Part shown: positions 16,894 to 26,504 of the stretch, piece after piece
Numbering within the stretch: position 1 is the first letter of the stretch
How the letters are laid out: the number at the start of each line of letters is the position of its first letter
Assembly: GCA_024687165.1 (NCBI GenBank)
Contig: JAILEY010000067.1
Location: 1 to 64,000, forward strand
DNA from: Treponema sp.
GTDB taxonomy: Bacteria; Spirochaetota; Spirochaetia; Treponematales; Treponemataceae
DNA: 64,000 nt
Reading direction: 5' to 3'
Position numbers and translations under genes: made by a program
The notes under the pieces: model-generated
Told to the model about the DNA's origin: nothing
The model's input: the letters and a program-made list of their open reading frames with translations, nothing else
The model's database searches: none

Positions 16894-18285
16894 ATGAAAA
16901 AGACTTTGATTTTTGTTTTATCTTTGGTTCTCTCTGGATTGGCATTTGCTGAATATAATAGTTCAAATATTCCGGATTCTGCAGAAATTCGTCGTTCCTG
17001 CGCAGATTCCTGGTTCAACTGTCCGGTTGATCAGATCAGGTCTCAGAAAGAAAAATTTGTAAAAAATAATATCGGCTTTCAGTTTCAGATTCGTCTTGAA
17101 GAAGATGATAAATTTTATCAGATTGTAGTTGCTCCAAAGTCTGAAATTTCAATTGACTTCAATAACAACGGCGTGCACAGAATGGAAAAGGCTGATGTTT
17201 ATCCAAAAACTGCATGTGGAAGCTGGATTCTTTACCGCGACAAAAAGAAGGGAAACTGCACAAAAATCGTCTGGTATTTTAATGCTGATTCAGATGTTTA
17301 CCTTCAGTTGAGAGAAGAAAATAAAAAAACTTTTGCTGACCTTGTTGTTTTCGGTGGATTTATTGCGCGCCATGTGCCTGTAGGAATTTCTTTTGAAAAG
17401 GCATGTATTTCTTCTTTTGCTGATATTAAGAGGCTTACAAAAACTTCACTACCATGGAATAAAGTTCAGGTGCTTCCGGGTCAGTATAAAGATTCAGTTG
17501 CAATGGTTTACCAAATCAGAAAAAATCTTTCATCAATCGTACATGTGGATGATGCCTGTTATGATGAAAAAGGCGTTTTAAAATCGATTTTTACACAGGA
17601 ACCTTACAATTTTGCAGCGCTGGAAGAAAAAGATGCTGATTTTAAGGCTGATACAAAGCGTCGTCATTATCTGTCTAATTCAGGCTTCTTAAAATGGATT
17701 ATCGATGGTATTGTAGAACCTGCATTCGGACGCGGAACAAGAATCGATGCAATGGGTGAATCAACTGTTGAATTCAATCCTTTGAGTAAAAACGGAGTTG
17801 CCTCTCAGAAATGGAACCTTACTTTTACACTTGACTGGTGTCGTAATCTTGCAGCAAGTGCTTATTCTGCACACACATACCGCGATGTAACTTATAAAAC
17901 TGCAGGTCTTGATGTAAACAGAAATTATTTTTCATCGGAAGTTGATGGAGACGGAGTTAGAAATTCTCTCGGCTATATAAAGAACAGCGGTTATGAAATA
18001 AGAAATTTAAAGAGCATTCTTTATCTGCTTGGAATTGAAGAGCCGGGATGGTTCTACCTTGCTGCAATCAGACAGCCTTCACAAAAAAAAGCTGATGATC
18101 TTGTTTATAAAGATTGTGCAGTCTTCTTTCCGTATTTTGATGATGCAGGAAGATTCGGGTGCTTTGTGTTTGAAGGACCAAGAGAGTATTCTCTCAGCGA
18201 ATTTATTGCAAATCACAGCAAGTCATATGTTCATCTTGAACGTGTAAAGTCTACTCAAGCTTTCTTTCTTTACGAGAAACGATAA
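16894..18285 (+). CDS. Exported protein of unknown function
   Basis: 463 residues from the ATG at 16894; a TTG at 16876 would add six residues ahead of the signal peptide. A clear signal peptide (MKKTLIFVLSLVLSG, cleavage after AFA) sends it to the periplasm. The mature part has no motif I recognise. It is rich in aromatic residues, has scattered cysteines (ADSWFNCPVD, KTACGSW, GNCTKIVW) that could form disulphides, and a DVNRNYFSSEVDGDGVRNSLGY-like segment (residues about 345-366) that could be a loop or ligand site. No Shine-Dalgarno sequence precedes the ATG. It lies just upstream of a HAD hydrolase gene that has its own promoter. Function is not inferable. Confidence 0.75.
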   Translation: MKKTLIFVLSLVLSGLAFAEYNSSNIPDSAEIRRSCADSWFNCPVDQIRSQKEKFVKNNIGFQFQIRLEEDDKFYQIVVAPKSEISIDFNNNGVHRMEKADVYPKTACGSWILYRDKKKGNCTKIVWYFNADSDVYLQLREENKKTFADLVVFGGFIARHVPVGISFEKACISSFADIKRLTKTSLPWNKVQVLPGQYKDSVAMVYQIRKNLSSIVHVDDACYDEKGVLKSIFTQEPYNFAALEEKDADFKADTKRRHYLSNSGFLKWIIDGIVEPAFGRGTRIDAMGESTVEFNPLSKNGVASQKWNLTFTLDWCRNLAASAYSAHTYRDVTYKTAGLDVNRNYFSSEVDGDGVRNSLGYIKNSGYEIRNLKSILYLLGIEEPGWFYLAAIRQPSQKKADDLVYKDCAVFFPYFDDAGRFGCFVFEGPREYSLSEFIANHSKSYVHLERVKSTQAFFLYEKR

Positions 18286-18297
18286 TTCTGCTACAAT
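18269..18297 (+). promoter_or_regulatory. Promoter of the HAD hydrolase gene, leaderless spacing
   Basis: TTTACG (18269-18274), 17-base spacer, TACAAT (18292-18297). The ATG at 18304 begins 6 bases later, at the expected transcription start, and no ribosome site is present. The promoter lies in the 3' end of the preceding gene. Confidence 0.6.
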
Positions 18298-18303
18298 AGT
18301 AGA

Positions 18304-18978
18304 ATGATATATAATATAGAGGCGGTTGCTTTTGATATTGACGGAACTCTTTATCCATCGTGGAAACTTTTTATCCGCATGGTGTTCTATGTTCTTAAGA
18401 ATCTGCGCTTCTATATGCACTTCAATAAAATCAGAAATAAACTACATGTAACAGCGCCTCTTCCTGATCTTTATGAATATCAGGCACGTCTTTATTCTGA
18501 AAGTGCCCGTGTGAGTGTTGAAGATGCCAGAAAAAAAATCCAGAGCGTTTGTTATGATGGTCTTAAAAAAATTTTCAGAAAAATTAAACCGTATGAATAC
18601 GCATATGAATTCATGAAGAACTGTAAGGCTGCAGGTCTTAAGGTTGGAATTCTTTCAGATTTCCCGCCGAGCCAGAAAGAAGAAATCTGGGGAATGAAGG
18701 AACTTACTGATGTCTGCATCGGGTCGGAGGAAGCCGGATGCCTTAAGCCTTGTATTTATCCTTTTGGAATCCTGTCGCAGAAGCTTGGTGTTGATCCTTC
18801 AAAAATTCTTTATGTAGGAAACAGTCACCGCTACGATGTTCTTGGTGCAAAAAATGCCGGGATGTACAGTGCGTATATTCTTACGGGCTTTGAAAAATTG
18901 TTTAACAGAAAAAATCCTGTTGCAGATATTTCCTTTAGAAATTACAGGGAACTGGAAAGGATTGTGTTTCAGAAATAG
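18304..18978 (+). CDS. HAD-superfamily hydrolase
   Basis: 224 residues. Motif I is FDIDGTLYPS (D11 nucleophile, D13). An alpha-helical cap covers about residues 20-110. Motif II is LSDFPPS, motif III has K in GCLKPCIYPFGI and motif IV is VGNSHRYDVLGAKNAG. These are the four catalytic motifs of a subfamily I phosphatase. It is cytoplasmic with unknown substrate. The promoter spacing implies a leaderless transcript. It lies 29 bases before the SpiroCoCo gene and may be co-transcribed with it. Confidence 0.85.
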   Translation: MIYNIEAVAFDIDGTLYPSWKLFIRMVFYVLKNLRFYMHFNKIRNKLHVTAPLPDLYEYQARLYSESARVSVEDARKKIQSVCYDGLKKIFRKIKPYEYAYEFMKNCKAAGLKVGILSDFPPSQKEEIWGMKELTDVCIGSEEAGCLKPCIYPFGILSQKLGVDPSKILYVGNSHRYDVLGAKNAGMYSAYILTGFEKLFNRKNPVADISFRNYRELERIVFQK

Positions 18979-19007
18979 ATAATCTCAAATTGGGTGGGGA
19001 ATAAAAA

Positions 19008-22000
19008 GTGTTTGTTGCTATCATTATCTCAGTTTTTTCACTTGTATGTTCGATTGCGTTGAGTCGTCTTGGAAGAAAAGAAAATTCAATGGAAAAAGTT
19101 AAGCGCTATGCTGATAAGCGCATGAGTGAATTTGACGAATACTTTGAGCAGCAGCAGGAAGCCGTTAAACTTCTTGCAAATGAGCTTGAGGAAAAAGATA
19201 TTCTTGCAAAGGCCGTTGTTCAGCGTCTCCAGCAGCAGATTGAAGAATGCAGAAATACTGCCCAGGAATTTAAGAGTCCTGTTGAAGCTGTAGAAAAAAT
19301 CAACGAAAGAATTTCCGCTTATGACAATATTCTTCAGAACCTTATGGAGATGACTGTAACTGTTGAAGAAAATCTTGAAAGCGTAAAAAAAGAAGCTGCA
19401 CTCGTTGATAAGGTGAATTTTAAACTTGAACGTCAGGAAAAAACTCTTGAACTTATAGAAAAGAAAGTTAACGATGTAACAAAACAGTTTGCTGTAAAAA
19501 ATGCAGAACAGCTTAAGACAATCGGAACGGATCTTTTGAATCAGTATGAAGACCGTGCTGCAGAAATTGAAGCAACAACAGAAAAAGCAACAAAGCAGAA
19601 TGAAGCAATCATGCAGAAAATTGAAGACGATATCCGCAATGCATATTCTGCTGCAATTGAAAATGCTAAGAAGCTTGAAGACGAGGCTTTTTCTCAGCTT
19701 AATGAAGAATCACAGAAGAGAATCAATGAATGTCTTTCAGAAGTTGATGCTCAGACAAAACAGATTACTGCAATCATCGATACAAAAATTTCTGATACAC
19801 AGCAGGCACTTCACAATAAAACAGAAGAACTTAATTCATCGTTAAAAGAACAGACAGAAGAAATTGAACAGAAGTTTGATGAACGAATCAATCGCTTTGG
19901 AACTCAGCTTGAAGCTCATTCAAATGTACTTGAAGAGCAGTGGGGAAAGAAACTTTCATCTCTTGAAGAATTCATTGTTGACCGATCAAGAAATTTTGAT
20001 TCTGAACTTGAGGATTCTACAAATAAAATCAGCGAAGAATTTAAAACAAAGATTTCTGATCTCCAGGATAAAGTTTCAGGTACAGCAGAAAATTTAAGCT
20101 CAGAAATTGAATCTAAAATCAATGTTCTTTCTGAATCCGTTGTACGTACTACATCTTCTATTGATGAAAAACTCAATGCTCGCCTTGATGTAATTGAATC
20201 AAATGTTAATGAAAAAACTGCCGCTCTTCAGGAAAGTGCAGAAAGTCAGATTGCAAATATTCAGCAGAACGCGGATGAAAAAATTGCTGAAGTTCGTCTT
20301 GCTGCAGAAGAAAAAATTTCTGAGGTTAAGCAGACTGTTGAAGATACAACATCAAATCTTGATACTGAACTTACTGAAAGAATTAATGAAGTTTCTGAAA
20401 ATCTTGCACAGAAAATTTCTGCATATGAAGAAAAAACTGCCGCCTTTGAACAGCAGCTTTCTGAGCGTACGGAAAAAATCGATTCTGTTCTTGCTGAAAA
20501 TGCAGACGGATTTGAATCAAAACTTGCAGCAAAAATCGAGGAACTTGAAGCAGCTCTTAATGATAAAACTGAAACTTTCGGTTATGCAATGACAGATAAA
20601 ACTGACAGCCTTTATTCACAGCTTGATGATAAGGTTAATGAACTTGAATCTCTTTTCAGAAATAACACGGAATCAATTGCTGATAATTTTAATTCACGTA
20701 CAACTGATCTTGAAAATTCTCTTTCAAGCAGAATTGAAGAAGTAAATTATAATGTAGACAATATTGCTAAGGACGTTGCAAGACAGGTTGAAGAAAAAAC
20801 AATGTCTGTTACACAGCAGTTCAAGGATTCTTCTACAAACCTCACTCAGTTCTTTGAAGAAAAAGTTAAAGAACTTGAGGATACTTACAATGCAAAAACA
20901 AAGCAGCTTCGTGAAACTCTGGATTCAAGCGTCGAATCTGTAGATTCTGAAATGAAGAAAAGAACTGTTTCAATCGTTACTTTGTTCAATGAAAAATCAA
21001 CAGAAATGAATGATAAGATGAAGCAGAAATTCTCTTCTCTTAACGAAGATCTTTCAAAAAATACAGAAGATATAAATTCAAAAATTAAGACAAAAATTAC
21101 TTCAATAAATGAAGGCGTTGAAAATTTAGTCTCAAAGACTGAAGAAGGTTTGAAACATAGAATCCAGAATTTTGCAGATTCATTTGCAAGAAAGTCTGAA
21201 TCAGTTGACGCACAGATTAAGAAAAATCTCAAGGAACTTGATGATCGTGCACTTTCAATTTCTACTGATATTAAAAACAGAACGGAAGGCCTTGAGGATG
21301 ATGTTCGACGCAGACTTACAAAGATTACAGATGATGTTGCAGAACAGACAGCAGCTGCAGTTGAAAAATATAAGTCGGTAACTTCTACATATTCTCAGGA
21401 TATTGAAGACAGAACTGACAGTCTTCGCCGCGAACTTGCAGAAAGAACAGAAGCTCTTGAAAATCAGATTCGTCAGGAATCAGAAAGTGTTGAAAGCAGA
21501 CTTAAGTCTTTGTCTGAAAATATTGATAATCAGACAAGCGGTGCAATGGAAGAATACAAAAATGTTGTTTCAAATTATCTTCAGCAGATTGATGAAAAGA
21601 CACGTCAGCTTGAGACAGATGTTGAAGAGAAAAAAAATGTGCTTGAAAATTCTGTAGGAAACTATCTTCAGAAAATCGACGAGAAAACACGCCAGCTTGA
21701 AGAAGGCGTAGAAAACAGAAAGAATGATTTTGAAAATTCTTTTGCAAATTATATTCAGCAGATTGAAGATAAAGCACAGCAGCTTGAAACAGATGTTGAA
21801 AGAAGAAAAGGTGAGCTTGAAACTTCTGTTGCAAATGCAGCCTCAAATATCGACATGCAGACTGGTGAAATTAAAGATCATCTTGAAGAACGTGTTGGTG
21901 AGCTGAAAGAAATGATTAAGGATGCTGCTTCTGGAATTGAAGAACAGGTTTCAAATCTTTCTGCCGAAGCTGATGAAACTGTAAAATCTCTTACTGCAAC

Positions 22001-24608
22001 AACAAAAGAAAGTGCTCAGCGTCTTGTTGAACTTGAACAGAACGTTGGTGAAAAAGCAAAAGAGATTGAAGCAAAGTACGATGTAAAATTCAACGATATT
22101 GTTTCAAAGCTTGAAAAAGAAGAAACGGATGCTTATGCTCAGTTCTCTTCAATGAGTTCTGCAAATCTTGAAAAATATAAAAAGGATGTTCAGGATCGTG
22201 TAGATCAGATGCATTCTGAAATTAAAAATACTCTTGGTGAACTTGATTCTAAAACCCGAGAGCTTAATGAAAGTCTTTCTTCTACAGTTCTTGAAATTAG
22301 AACTAAATACGAGCAGGTTGAAACAGAAGCAAGAGATGTTTCTCAGCGAATTGAAGCAGAAACTTCAGAAAATTCTCAGAAGCTTGAAAAACTTACTGCA
22401 GAAATCCAGGATAGAATTAACAGCCTTAATGCTAATCTTGCTGAAACAGTTCGCAGTATGGCAATCGAATATGACTCAAGACAGACTAAGCATCTTGCAG
22501 AACTTGATGATCAGCTTGAGTTGTATAAAAAGGAAATGGAGTATCGCTTCAAGAAACTTAATTCCGCTGGTGCAGATGTAGATAAACTTGAAGCATCGCT
22601 GAGAAAACTCATGGATCAGAGTCAGAAAAAAGTTATGGGTGATTTTGAAAAGTTTACTCAAAGCGTTACAAAGTCCCAGTCTGATTTTGAGGACGGAATT
22701 GCCGCTCAGCATTCAAAAGTAAAAAATGAACTTGATACAGTTCAGTCTTCCCTTGATGAAATAAAGAAGAAGGCCGCTGCAAACATGAGCGCTAAGGTTA
22801 AGGTCTTTGAGGATTCATTTGCACAGGAACTTGTAAAACGTCAGGATGCAATTCAGGAAAAATTCAATCTCTGGAAAACAAAGTTTGATAATGAGTTCTC
22901 TGGATTTACTGAAGAATATGAAGAAAAACGAGTTGCCCTTGAAAATACCTATGACGCTGCACTTGCAAAGAGAATCAAGGATCTTCAGACAAAGACAATG
23001 GATCAGGAAAAGAAATTCCAGGTTGCACTTATGACAGGACAGACTGCAATTCAGGAGCAGATTAATACTGTTAACCAGAAGATTCATGATTTCATGGAAC
23101 AGTATAAAAATGAATTGAAGTCTACTATTGATAATGCAAACAGTTATCTTAAAACTGAAACAGAAGGTTACAATAACCGCATGAATGATCAGCTTGATAG
23201 AACAGAGCGCGAACTCAATCAGAAGATTGAAAATATTCATGACATTCTTATTTCAAAGCAGGAAAGTCAGGCTGCAACAATTGATGCTGCGGTTCAGGAA
23301 TTTGAAGGCTGGAAGAAAAGAATTAAGGGGCAGTATGATGAATCTTCTGCACAGGTTGAAGATCAGCTTAAGCTTCTTGCAGAAACAAACGAACAGAAGC
23401 TTTCAGATCTTCAGACTAATCTTACTTCTGCAACAAAGAGAGCCGCTGATGTTCTTGCCGAATATGACAAAAAGAGTAAATTGTTCCTTGAAGAATTCCA
23501 TGATCAGTATGAGGCAATGGCTGCAAATGTAAAGAAGTTTGCTGATGAGCAGAATGAATTTGCTGAAGAACGTGCAAAGGAGCTTAAGAAAGATTTCAAT
23601 GTTAAGGCTGCAGAATATTCTGACTTCTACAGAAAATCTTTTGACAAGTTGAATTCTGATACAAACAACATGCAGATTAAGATTGATGAAATCAATAAGA
23701 GCATTGCGAAGTTTGTTTCTGAATCTTCTGTTTTTGATAAAGCTGATTCTCTTAAAAAGCAGCTTGAAGATTCTATTCAGAGTCTTGAGCGTGAAATTAC
23801 AGAAGTTAAAACCTTTGGTGAAAAAATTGCAGATATCAAAACTCAGCAGCTTCAGCTTGATAAATATGCAACACAGATTAATGCCAAACTTAATGCATAC
23901 AGTGAAGATAAATCAAGGATTGACAGTATTGATTATAAGTTTGAGACACTCAAAAACCTTAGCGACGGAATGGAAGCTAAAATCAACGAAATGACAACTA
24001 TGAAGGATTCCATTATCAACATGCAGGCCAGTGTAAGAAAGTTCCAGGACGGTCTTACAAAAATGGAAGCAAAATTTGACCGCATCGAAGGTAAGAGTGA
24101 GACAATCGACAGAATCACAGAAGAGGTTGATCAGTCATTTGAAAATATCGCTAATCTTGAAAAGAGACTTAGTGAATGTTCTAGCATGATGGAAAATATG
24201 CCTTCTGATATTGAAGTGATGCAGTCGGATATTCAGCGCATTCTTGATAATAATGAAAAAATTAATGATGCCGTTGATAAGGTAACTTCACTTACCAAGT
24301 TGATTGAAAAAGCAGAAGAAAGAATTGATGTTATTACAACGACTAAAAAAGGCTTTGATAATACTGAAGCTCATCTTAAAAAGCTCTATGATGAAGTTGA
24401 AGAAAAACTTGAGCTCGTTCATTCAATTACAAAGAGTGAAATCAAGAAGAATGGCGGTAATGTTGAGAATTCAAGAATTACACCTAAGAAGAGAAGTGAT
24501 ATTCTTAAGCTTCATAAAGAGGGCTGGTCAGATGCAGAAATTTCCAAGAGCATGGGAATTGAAATTGAAGTTATCAAGGGAATTGTAGAATTCGGTTCTG
24601 ACAGTTAA
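19008..24608 (+). CDS. Giant spirochaetal coiled-coil protein (SpiroCoCo type)
   Basis: 1866 residues, GTG start with GGGTGGGG upstream. The N-terminal ~20 residues (VAIIISVFSLVCSIAL) form one membrane helix, so the long rest probably extends on one face of the membrane. Residues ~30-1800 are almost uninterrupted heptad-rich coiled coil, dominated by E, K, Q, S and short hydrophobics, with no proline-rich break. Three exact-length 29-residue tandem repeats occupy residues 857-943 (21576-21836). The last ~45 residues (KKRSDILKLHKEGWSDAEIS, KSMGIEIEVIKGIVEFG) look like a small helix-turn-helix. The size and layout match the spirochaete-specific SpiroCoCo family; a role in cell shape or envelope organisation is plausible but unproven. 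Confidence 0.88.
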   Translation: MFVAIIISVFSLVCSIALSRLGRKENSMEKVKRYADKRMSEFDEYFEQQQEAVKLLANELEEKDILAKAVVQRLQQQIEECRNTAQEFKSPVEAVEKINERISAYDNILQNLMEMTVTVEENLESVKKEAALVDKVNFKLERQEKTLELIEKKVNDVTKQFAVKNAEQLKTIGTDLLNQYEDRAAEIEATTEKATKQNEAIMQKIEDDIRNAYSAAIENAKKLEDEAFSQLNEESQKRINECLSEVDAQTKQITAIIDTKISDTQQALHNKTEELNSSLKEQTEEIEQKFDERINRFGTQLEAHSNVLEEQWGKKLSSLEEFIVDRSRNFDSELEDSTNKISEEFKTKISDLQDKVSGTAENLSSEIESKINVLSESVVRTTSSIDEKLNARLDVIESNVNEKTAALQESAESQIANIQQNADEKIAEVRLAAEEKISEVKQTVEDTTSNLDTELTERINEVSENLAQKISAYEEKTAAFEQQLSERTEKIDSVLAENADGFESKLAAKIEELEAALNDKTETFGYAMTDKTDSLYSQLDDKVNELESLFRNNTESIADNFNSRTTDLENSLSSRIEEVNYNVDNIAKDVARQVEEKTMSVTQQFKDSSTNLTQFFEEKVKELEDTYNAKTKQLRETLDSSVESVDSEMKKRTVSIVTLFNEKSTEMNDKMKQKFSSLNEDLSKNTEDINSKIKTKITSINEGVENLVSKTEEGLKHRIQNFADSFARKSESVDAQIKKNLKELDDRALSISTDIKNRTEGLEDDVRRRLTKITDDVAEQTAAAVEKYKSVTSTYSQDIEDRTDSLRRELAERTEALENQIRQESESVESRLKSLSENIDNQTSGAMEEYKNVVSNYLQQIDEKTRQLETDVEEKKNVLENSVGNYLQKIDEKTRQLEEGVENRKNDFENSFANYIQQIEDKAQQLETDVERRKGELETSVANAASNIDMQTGEIKDHLEERVGELKEMIKDAASGIEEQVSNLSAEADETVKSLTATTKESAQRLVELEQNVGEKAKEIEAKYDVKFNDIVSKLEKEETDAYAQFSSMSSANLEKYKKDVQDRVDQMHSEIKNTLGELDSKTRELNESLSSTVLEIRTKYEQVETEARDVSQRIEAETSENSQKLEKLTAEIQDRINSLNANLAETVRSMAIEYDSRQTKHLAELDDQLELYKKEMEYRFKKLNSAGADVDKLEASLRKLMDQSQKKVMGDFEKFTQSVTKSQSDFEDGIAAQHSKVKNELDTVQSSLDEIKKKAAANMSAKVKVFEDSFAQELVKRQDAIQEKFNLWKTKFDNEFSGFTEEYEEKRVALENTYDAALAKRIKDLQTKTMDQEKKFQVALMTGQTAIQEQINTVNQKIHDFMEQYKNELKSTIDNANSYLKTETEGYNNRMNDQLDRTERELNQKIENIHDILISKQESQAATIDAAVQEFEGWKKRIKGQYDESSAQVEDQLKLLAETNEQKLSDLQTNLTSATKRAADVLAEYDKKSKLFLEEFHDQYEAMAANVKKFADEQNEFAEERAKELKKDFNVKAAEYSDFYRKSFDKLNSDTNNMQIKIDEINKSIAKFVSESSVFDKADSLKKQLEDSIQSLEREITEVKTFGEKIADIKTQQLQLDKYATQINAKLNAYSEDKSRIDSIDYKFETLKNLSDGMEAKINEMTTMKDSIINMQASVRKFQDGLTKMEAKFDRIEGKSETIDRITEEVDQSFENIANLEKRLSECSSMMENMPSDIEVMQSDIQRILDNNEKINDAVDKVTSLTKLIEKAEERIDVITTTKKGFDNTEAHLKKLYDEVEEKLELVHSITKSEIKKNGGNVENSRITPKKRSDILKLHKEGWSDAEISKSMGIEIEVIKGIVEFGSDS
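21576..21836 (+). repeat. Three 87-bp in-frame tandem repeats in the coiled-coil gene
   Basis: Each unit encodes 29 residues of the pattern Y(L/I)QxI(D/E)(E/D)KxxQLExxVExxKxxxExSxxN. Units are 21576-21662, 21663-21749 and 21750-21836. They diverge at the base level, so this is an old duplication, and 29 is near four heptads plus one residue (a hendecad-like shift). Confidence 0.85.
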
Positions 24609-24619
24609 TTTGCATCTTG

Positions 24620-24657
24620 CTGTGTCTGATATTTATTTGAAAAGCATGCAGACACAG
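24620..24657. terminator. Possible bidirectional stem between convergent genes
   Basis: CTGTGTCTG (24620-24628) pairs with CAGACACAG (24649-24657) between the plus-strand coiled-coil gene and the minus-strand ispDF, overlapping the last codons of ispDF. There is no clear T-run on either strand, so termination is uncertain. Confidence 0.4.
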
Positions 24658-25835
24658 TAAGCTTTAATTGCGTTGCCTTCTCCAACTGCATCAAGTTTTT
24701 CATTTGTCTTGGCTTTTACAAAAACACGGTCGCTTTCAATTTCTAAAACACCTGCGATTGAATCAATGACCTTTTGTCTCCATGGAAGAAATTTTGGTTT
24801 TTCTGTTTCAACAACGCAGTCAAGGTTGTTTATTTTCCAGCCATGATTTTTAACATCGCTCCAGATTTTTTTTAGAAGCATTTTTGAATCAGCATCTTTC
24901 CATTTGTCATCTTCAGGCGGAAAGTAAGAACCTATATCTCCTAAACCGCTGGCTCCAAGAAGTGCGTCGCTTATCGCATGTAAAAGCACGTCTCCGTCGG
25001 AATGTGCAACTTCTCCTTTTTCTGCAGGAATTTCAATTCCTCCAAGAAAAAATTTTCTTCCTTCTGCAAGTTTGTGCAGGTCTGTCCCAAATCCAATCCT
25101 TGTATTATTCATTTCGCTCTTAATTTCAATGTCCGATGCATATGTGATTTTTTTATTGCATAAGTCACCTTTAACAGTAAATACTTTTTTGCCTCCCGTA
25201 ATTTCAGGAAATGCATCGAATATTTCAGTATCGTCTGTAAATTCTTTTTCAAGCTTTAAGGCTTCTTCATGACATTTTGAAATTTCATTAAGGAAAAATC
25301 CCTGCGGAGTTTGAACGCCTTTAATGAATTTTCGTACAAGATGCCTTTCAATAGTTCCGTCTGAAGCAATTTCTTTTTGAGTGTCCACAACGTCTATTAC
25401 AGGAACTGCTGCACCATATTTTTCTGTTGCGGCTATTGTATCTTTAATGATTTGTTTTGTAACAAAAGGACGAGCTGCATCATGAATTAAAACAATGCAT
25501 TTGTCAGAAATAATTTTATTCAAAAAGGAAAGAGCGTTGTATATTGATTTTTGCCTTGTGTCGCTGCCTTCAATAAAATGAAGCTCTGTGTCGTGCAGAA
25601 GTTTTTTTATTTCTGAATCAAGAAAAAGATTTTTTTTTGCTTCATCAGCTCCGCCTACAGGAACAGTTATTATAATGTGTGAAAAGTGAGCGGTTTCCAG
25701 AAAGGCTCTGGCTGCTGTAGAAAGAACGCTGCCCCCGTCAAGAGGCAGGTATTCTTTTTTTTTGCCGAGTCCCATTCTTGTGGAAGAACCTGCGGCTGTA
25801 AGTATCAGTGCGAGTGATGCAGAAGAATTAATCAT
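24633..25835 (-). CDS. ispDF: Bifunctional IspD/IspF (MEP cytidylyltransferase / MECDP synthase)
   Basis: About 400 residues from the ATG at 25835; an ATG at 25850 is also in frame. The N-terminal half is IspD, forming CDP-methylerythritol: LTAAGSSTRMG with KKEYLPLDGG, and HDAARPFV. The C-terminal half (from about residue 245) is IspF, forming the 2,4-cyclodiphosphate: GFGTDLHKL, GGIEIP, then AHSDGDVLLHAISDALLGA with metal-binding Asp and His residues, and GDIGSYFPP. Both belong to non-mevalonate isoprenoid synthesis, so the organism uses the MEP pathway. The fusion is known in several bacterial groups. It overlaps the end of carD by 8 bases and is translationally coupled to it. Confidence 0.94.
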   Translation of the reverse strand: MINSSASLALILTAAGSSTRMGLGKKKEYLPLDGGSVLSTAARAFLETAHFSHIIITVPVGGADEAKKNLFLDSEIKKLLHDTELHFIEGSDTRQKSIYNALSFLNKIISDKCIVLIHDAARPFVTKQIIKDTIAATEKYGAAVPVIDVVDTQKEIASDGTIERHLVRKFIKGVQTPQGFFLNEISKCHEEALKLEKEFTDDTEIFDAFPEITGGKKVFTVKGDLCNKKITYASDIEIKSEMNNTRIGFGTDLHKLAEGRKFFLGGIEIPAEKGEVAHSDGDVLLHAISDALLGASGLGDIGSYFPPEDDKWKDADSKMLLKKIWSDVKNHGWKINNLDCVVETEKPKFLPWRQKVIDSIAGVLEIESDRVFVKAKTNEKLDAVGEGNAIKAYCVCMLFK

Positions 25836-26442
25836 CTTCGTCGTCATCATCCTCGTTGTTCTTTTCGTCTGCTACAGTGTCATCTTCGAATTCATCATCT
25901 TCGTCGTCATCAGCATAAGACTGTTTCTTTTCGATTTTGAGACCAAGAGGTTCGAGTTTGGCATGGAGCATTTCTTCTACTTCTTTAACAGAAATTCCAA
26001 ATGCTTCTGCAACTTCATCTTCAAGAAGTTTTCTTGCATTGTCGTAGAGCTTTCGTTCCTGAATAGGAAGTTCCTTAACCTTTGAACGGTGATAGAGACA
26101 GCGTACGATTGATGCAATATCTGCGATAGATCCGCGCTTTAAAAGCTCAAGATTCATCTGATAACGAAGCTTCCAGTCTGAGGTTGGAGGCTCGAAATCT
26201 TCACTGATCATATTCAATGCTTTTTGAGCTTCTGATTTTGAAACGATTGCACGGATTCCAAGAGAAGCAGAGTTTGCAACAGGAACCATAACATGCATGT
26301 CAGAAACTTCGAGATAAATCTTGTAGTAGTAGACCATCTCGCCGTTGAATTCTTTTTTGAGGATATCTGTAATTACACCGACACCCTGGCTTGGATAAAC
26401 AATTTTCTGATTTACAGAGAATTCTGTCTTTGGTTTTGCCAT
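25828..26442 (-). CDS. carD: CarD-family transcriptional regulator
   Basis: 204 residues. The N-terminal Tudor-like RNA polymerase-interacting domain is visible (FSVNQKIVYPSQGVGVITDI, then EMVYYYKIYLEVSDMHVMVPV). A helical DNA-binding domain follows (WKLRYQMNLELLKRGSIADIA, LYHRSKVKELPIQERKLYDNA). CarD stabilises open complexes at promoters. Unusually, the last ~30 residues are almost all Asp and Glu, encoded by GAT/GAC/GAA runs. It leads an operon with ispDF, an arrangement I also associate with other treponemes. The promoter (TTGAAT-17-TATAAT) sits only 9 bases from the ATG, so the leader would be about 3 bases; GGGTG may still act as a ribosome site if transcription begins earlier. Confidence 0.92.
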   Translation of the reverse strand: MAKPKTEFSVNQKIVYPSQGVGVITDILKKEFNGEMVYYYKIYLEVSDMHVMVPVANSASLGIRAIVSKSEAQKALNMISEDFEPPTSDWKLRYQMNLELLKRGSIADIASIVRCLYHRSKVKELPIQERKLYDNARKLLEDEVAEAFGISVKEVEEMLHAKLEPLGLKIEKKQSYADDDEDDEFEDDTVADEKNNEDDDDEDD

Positions 26443-26451
26443 AATGCACCC

Positions 26452-26480
26452 ATTATATCATTTTATTTATGAAAATTCAA
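26452..26480 (-). promoter_or_regulatory. Promoter of carD-ispDF
   Basis: Minus-strand -35 TTGAAT (26480-26475), 17-base spacer, perfect -10 TATAAT (26457-26452). The ATG begins at 26442, nine bases on, implying a leader of two to three bases. Confidence 0.75.
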
Positions 26481-26504
26481 ATTATGATTTTTCTCGTTGA
26501 GATT

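Noticed and set aside
19546-24588. Several open frames of 60-130 codons on both strands inside the coiled-coil gene
   Set aside because: They are out-of-frame readings of a long low-complexity gene, rich in Lys/Leu/Gln or Phe/Ser, with no ribosome sites.
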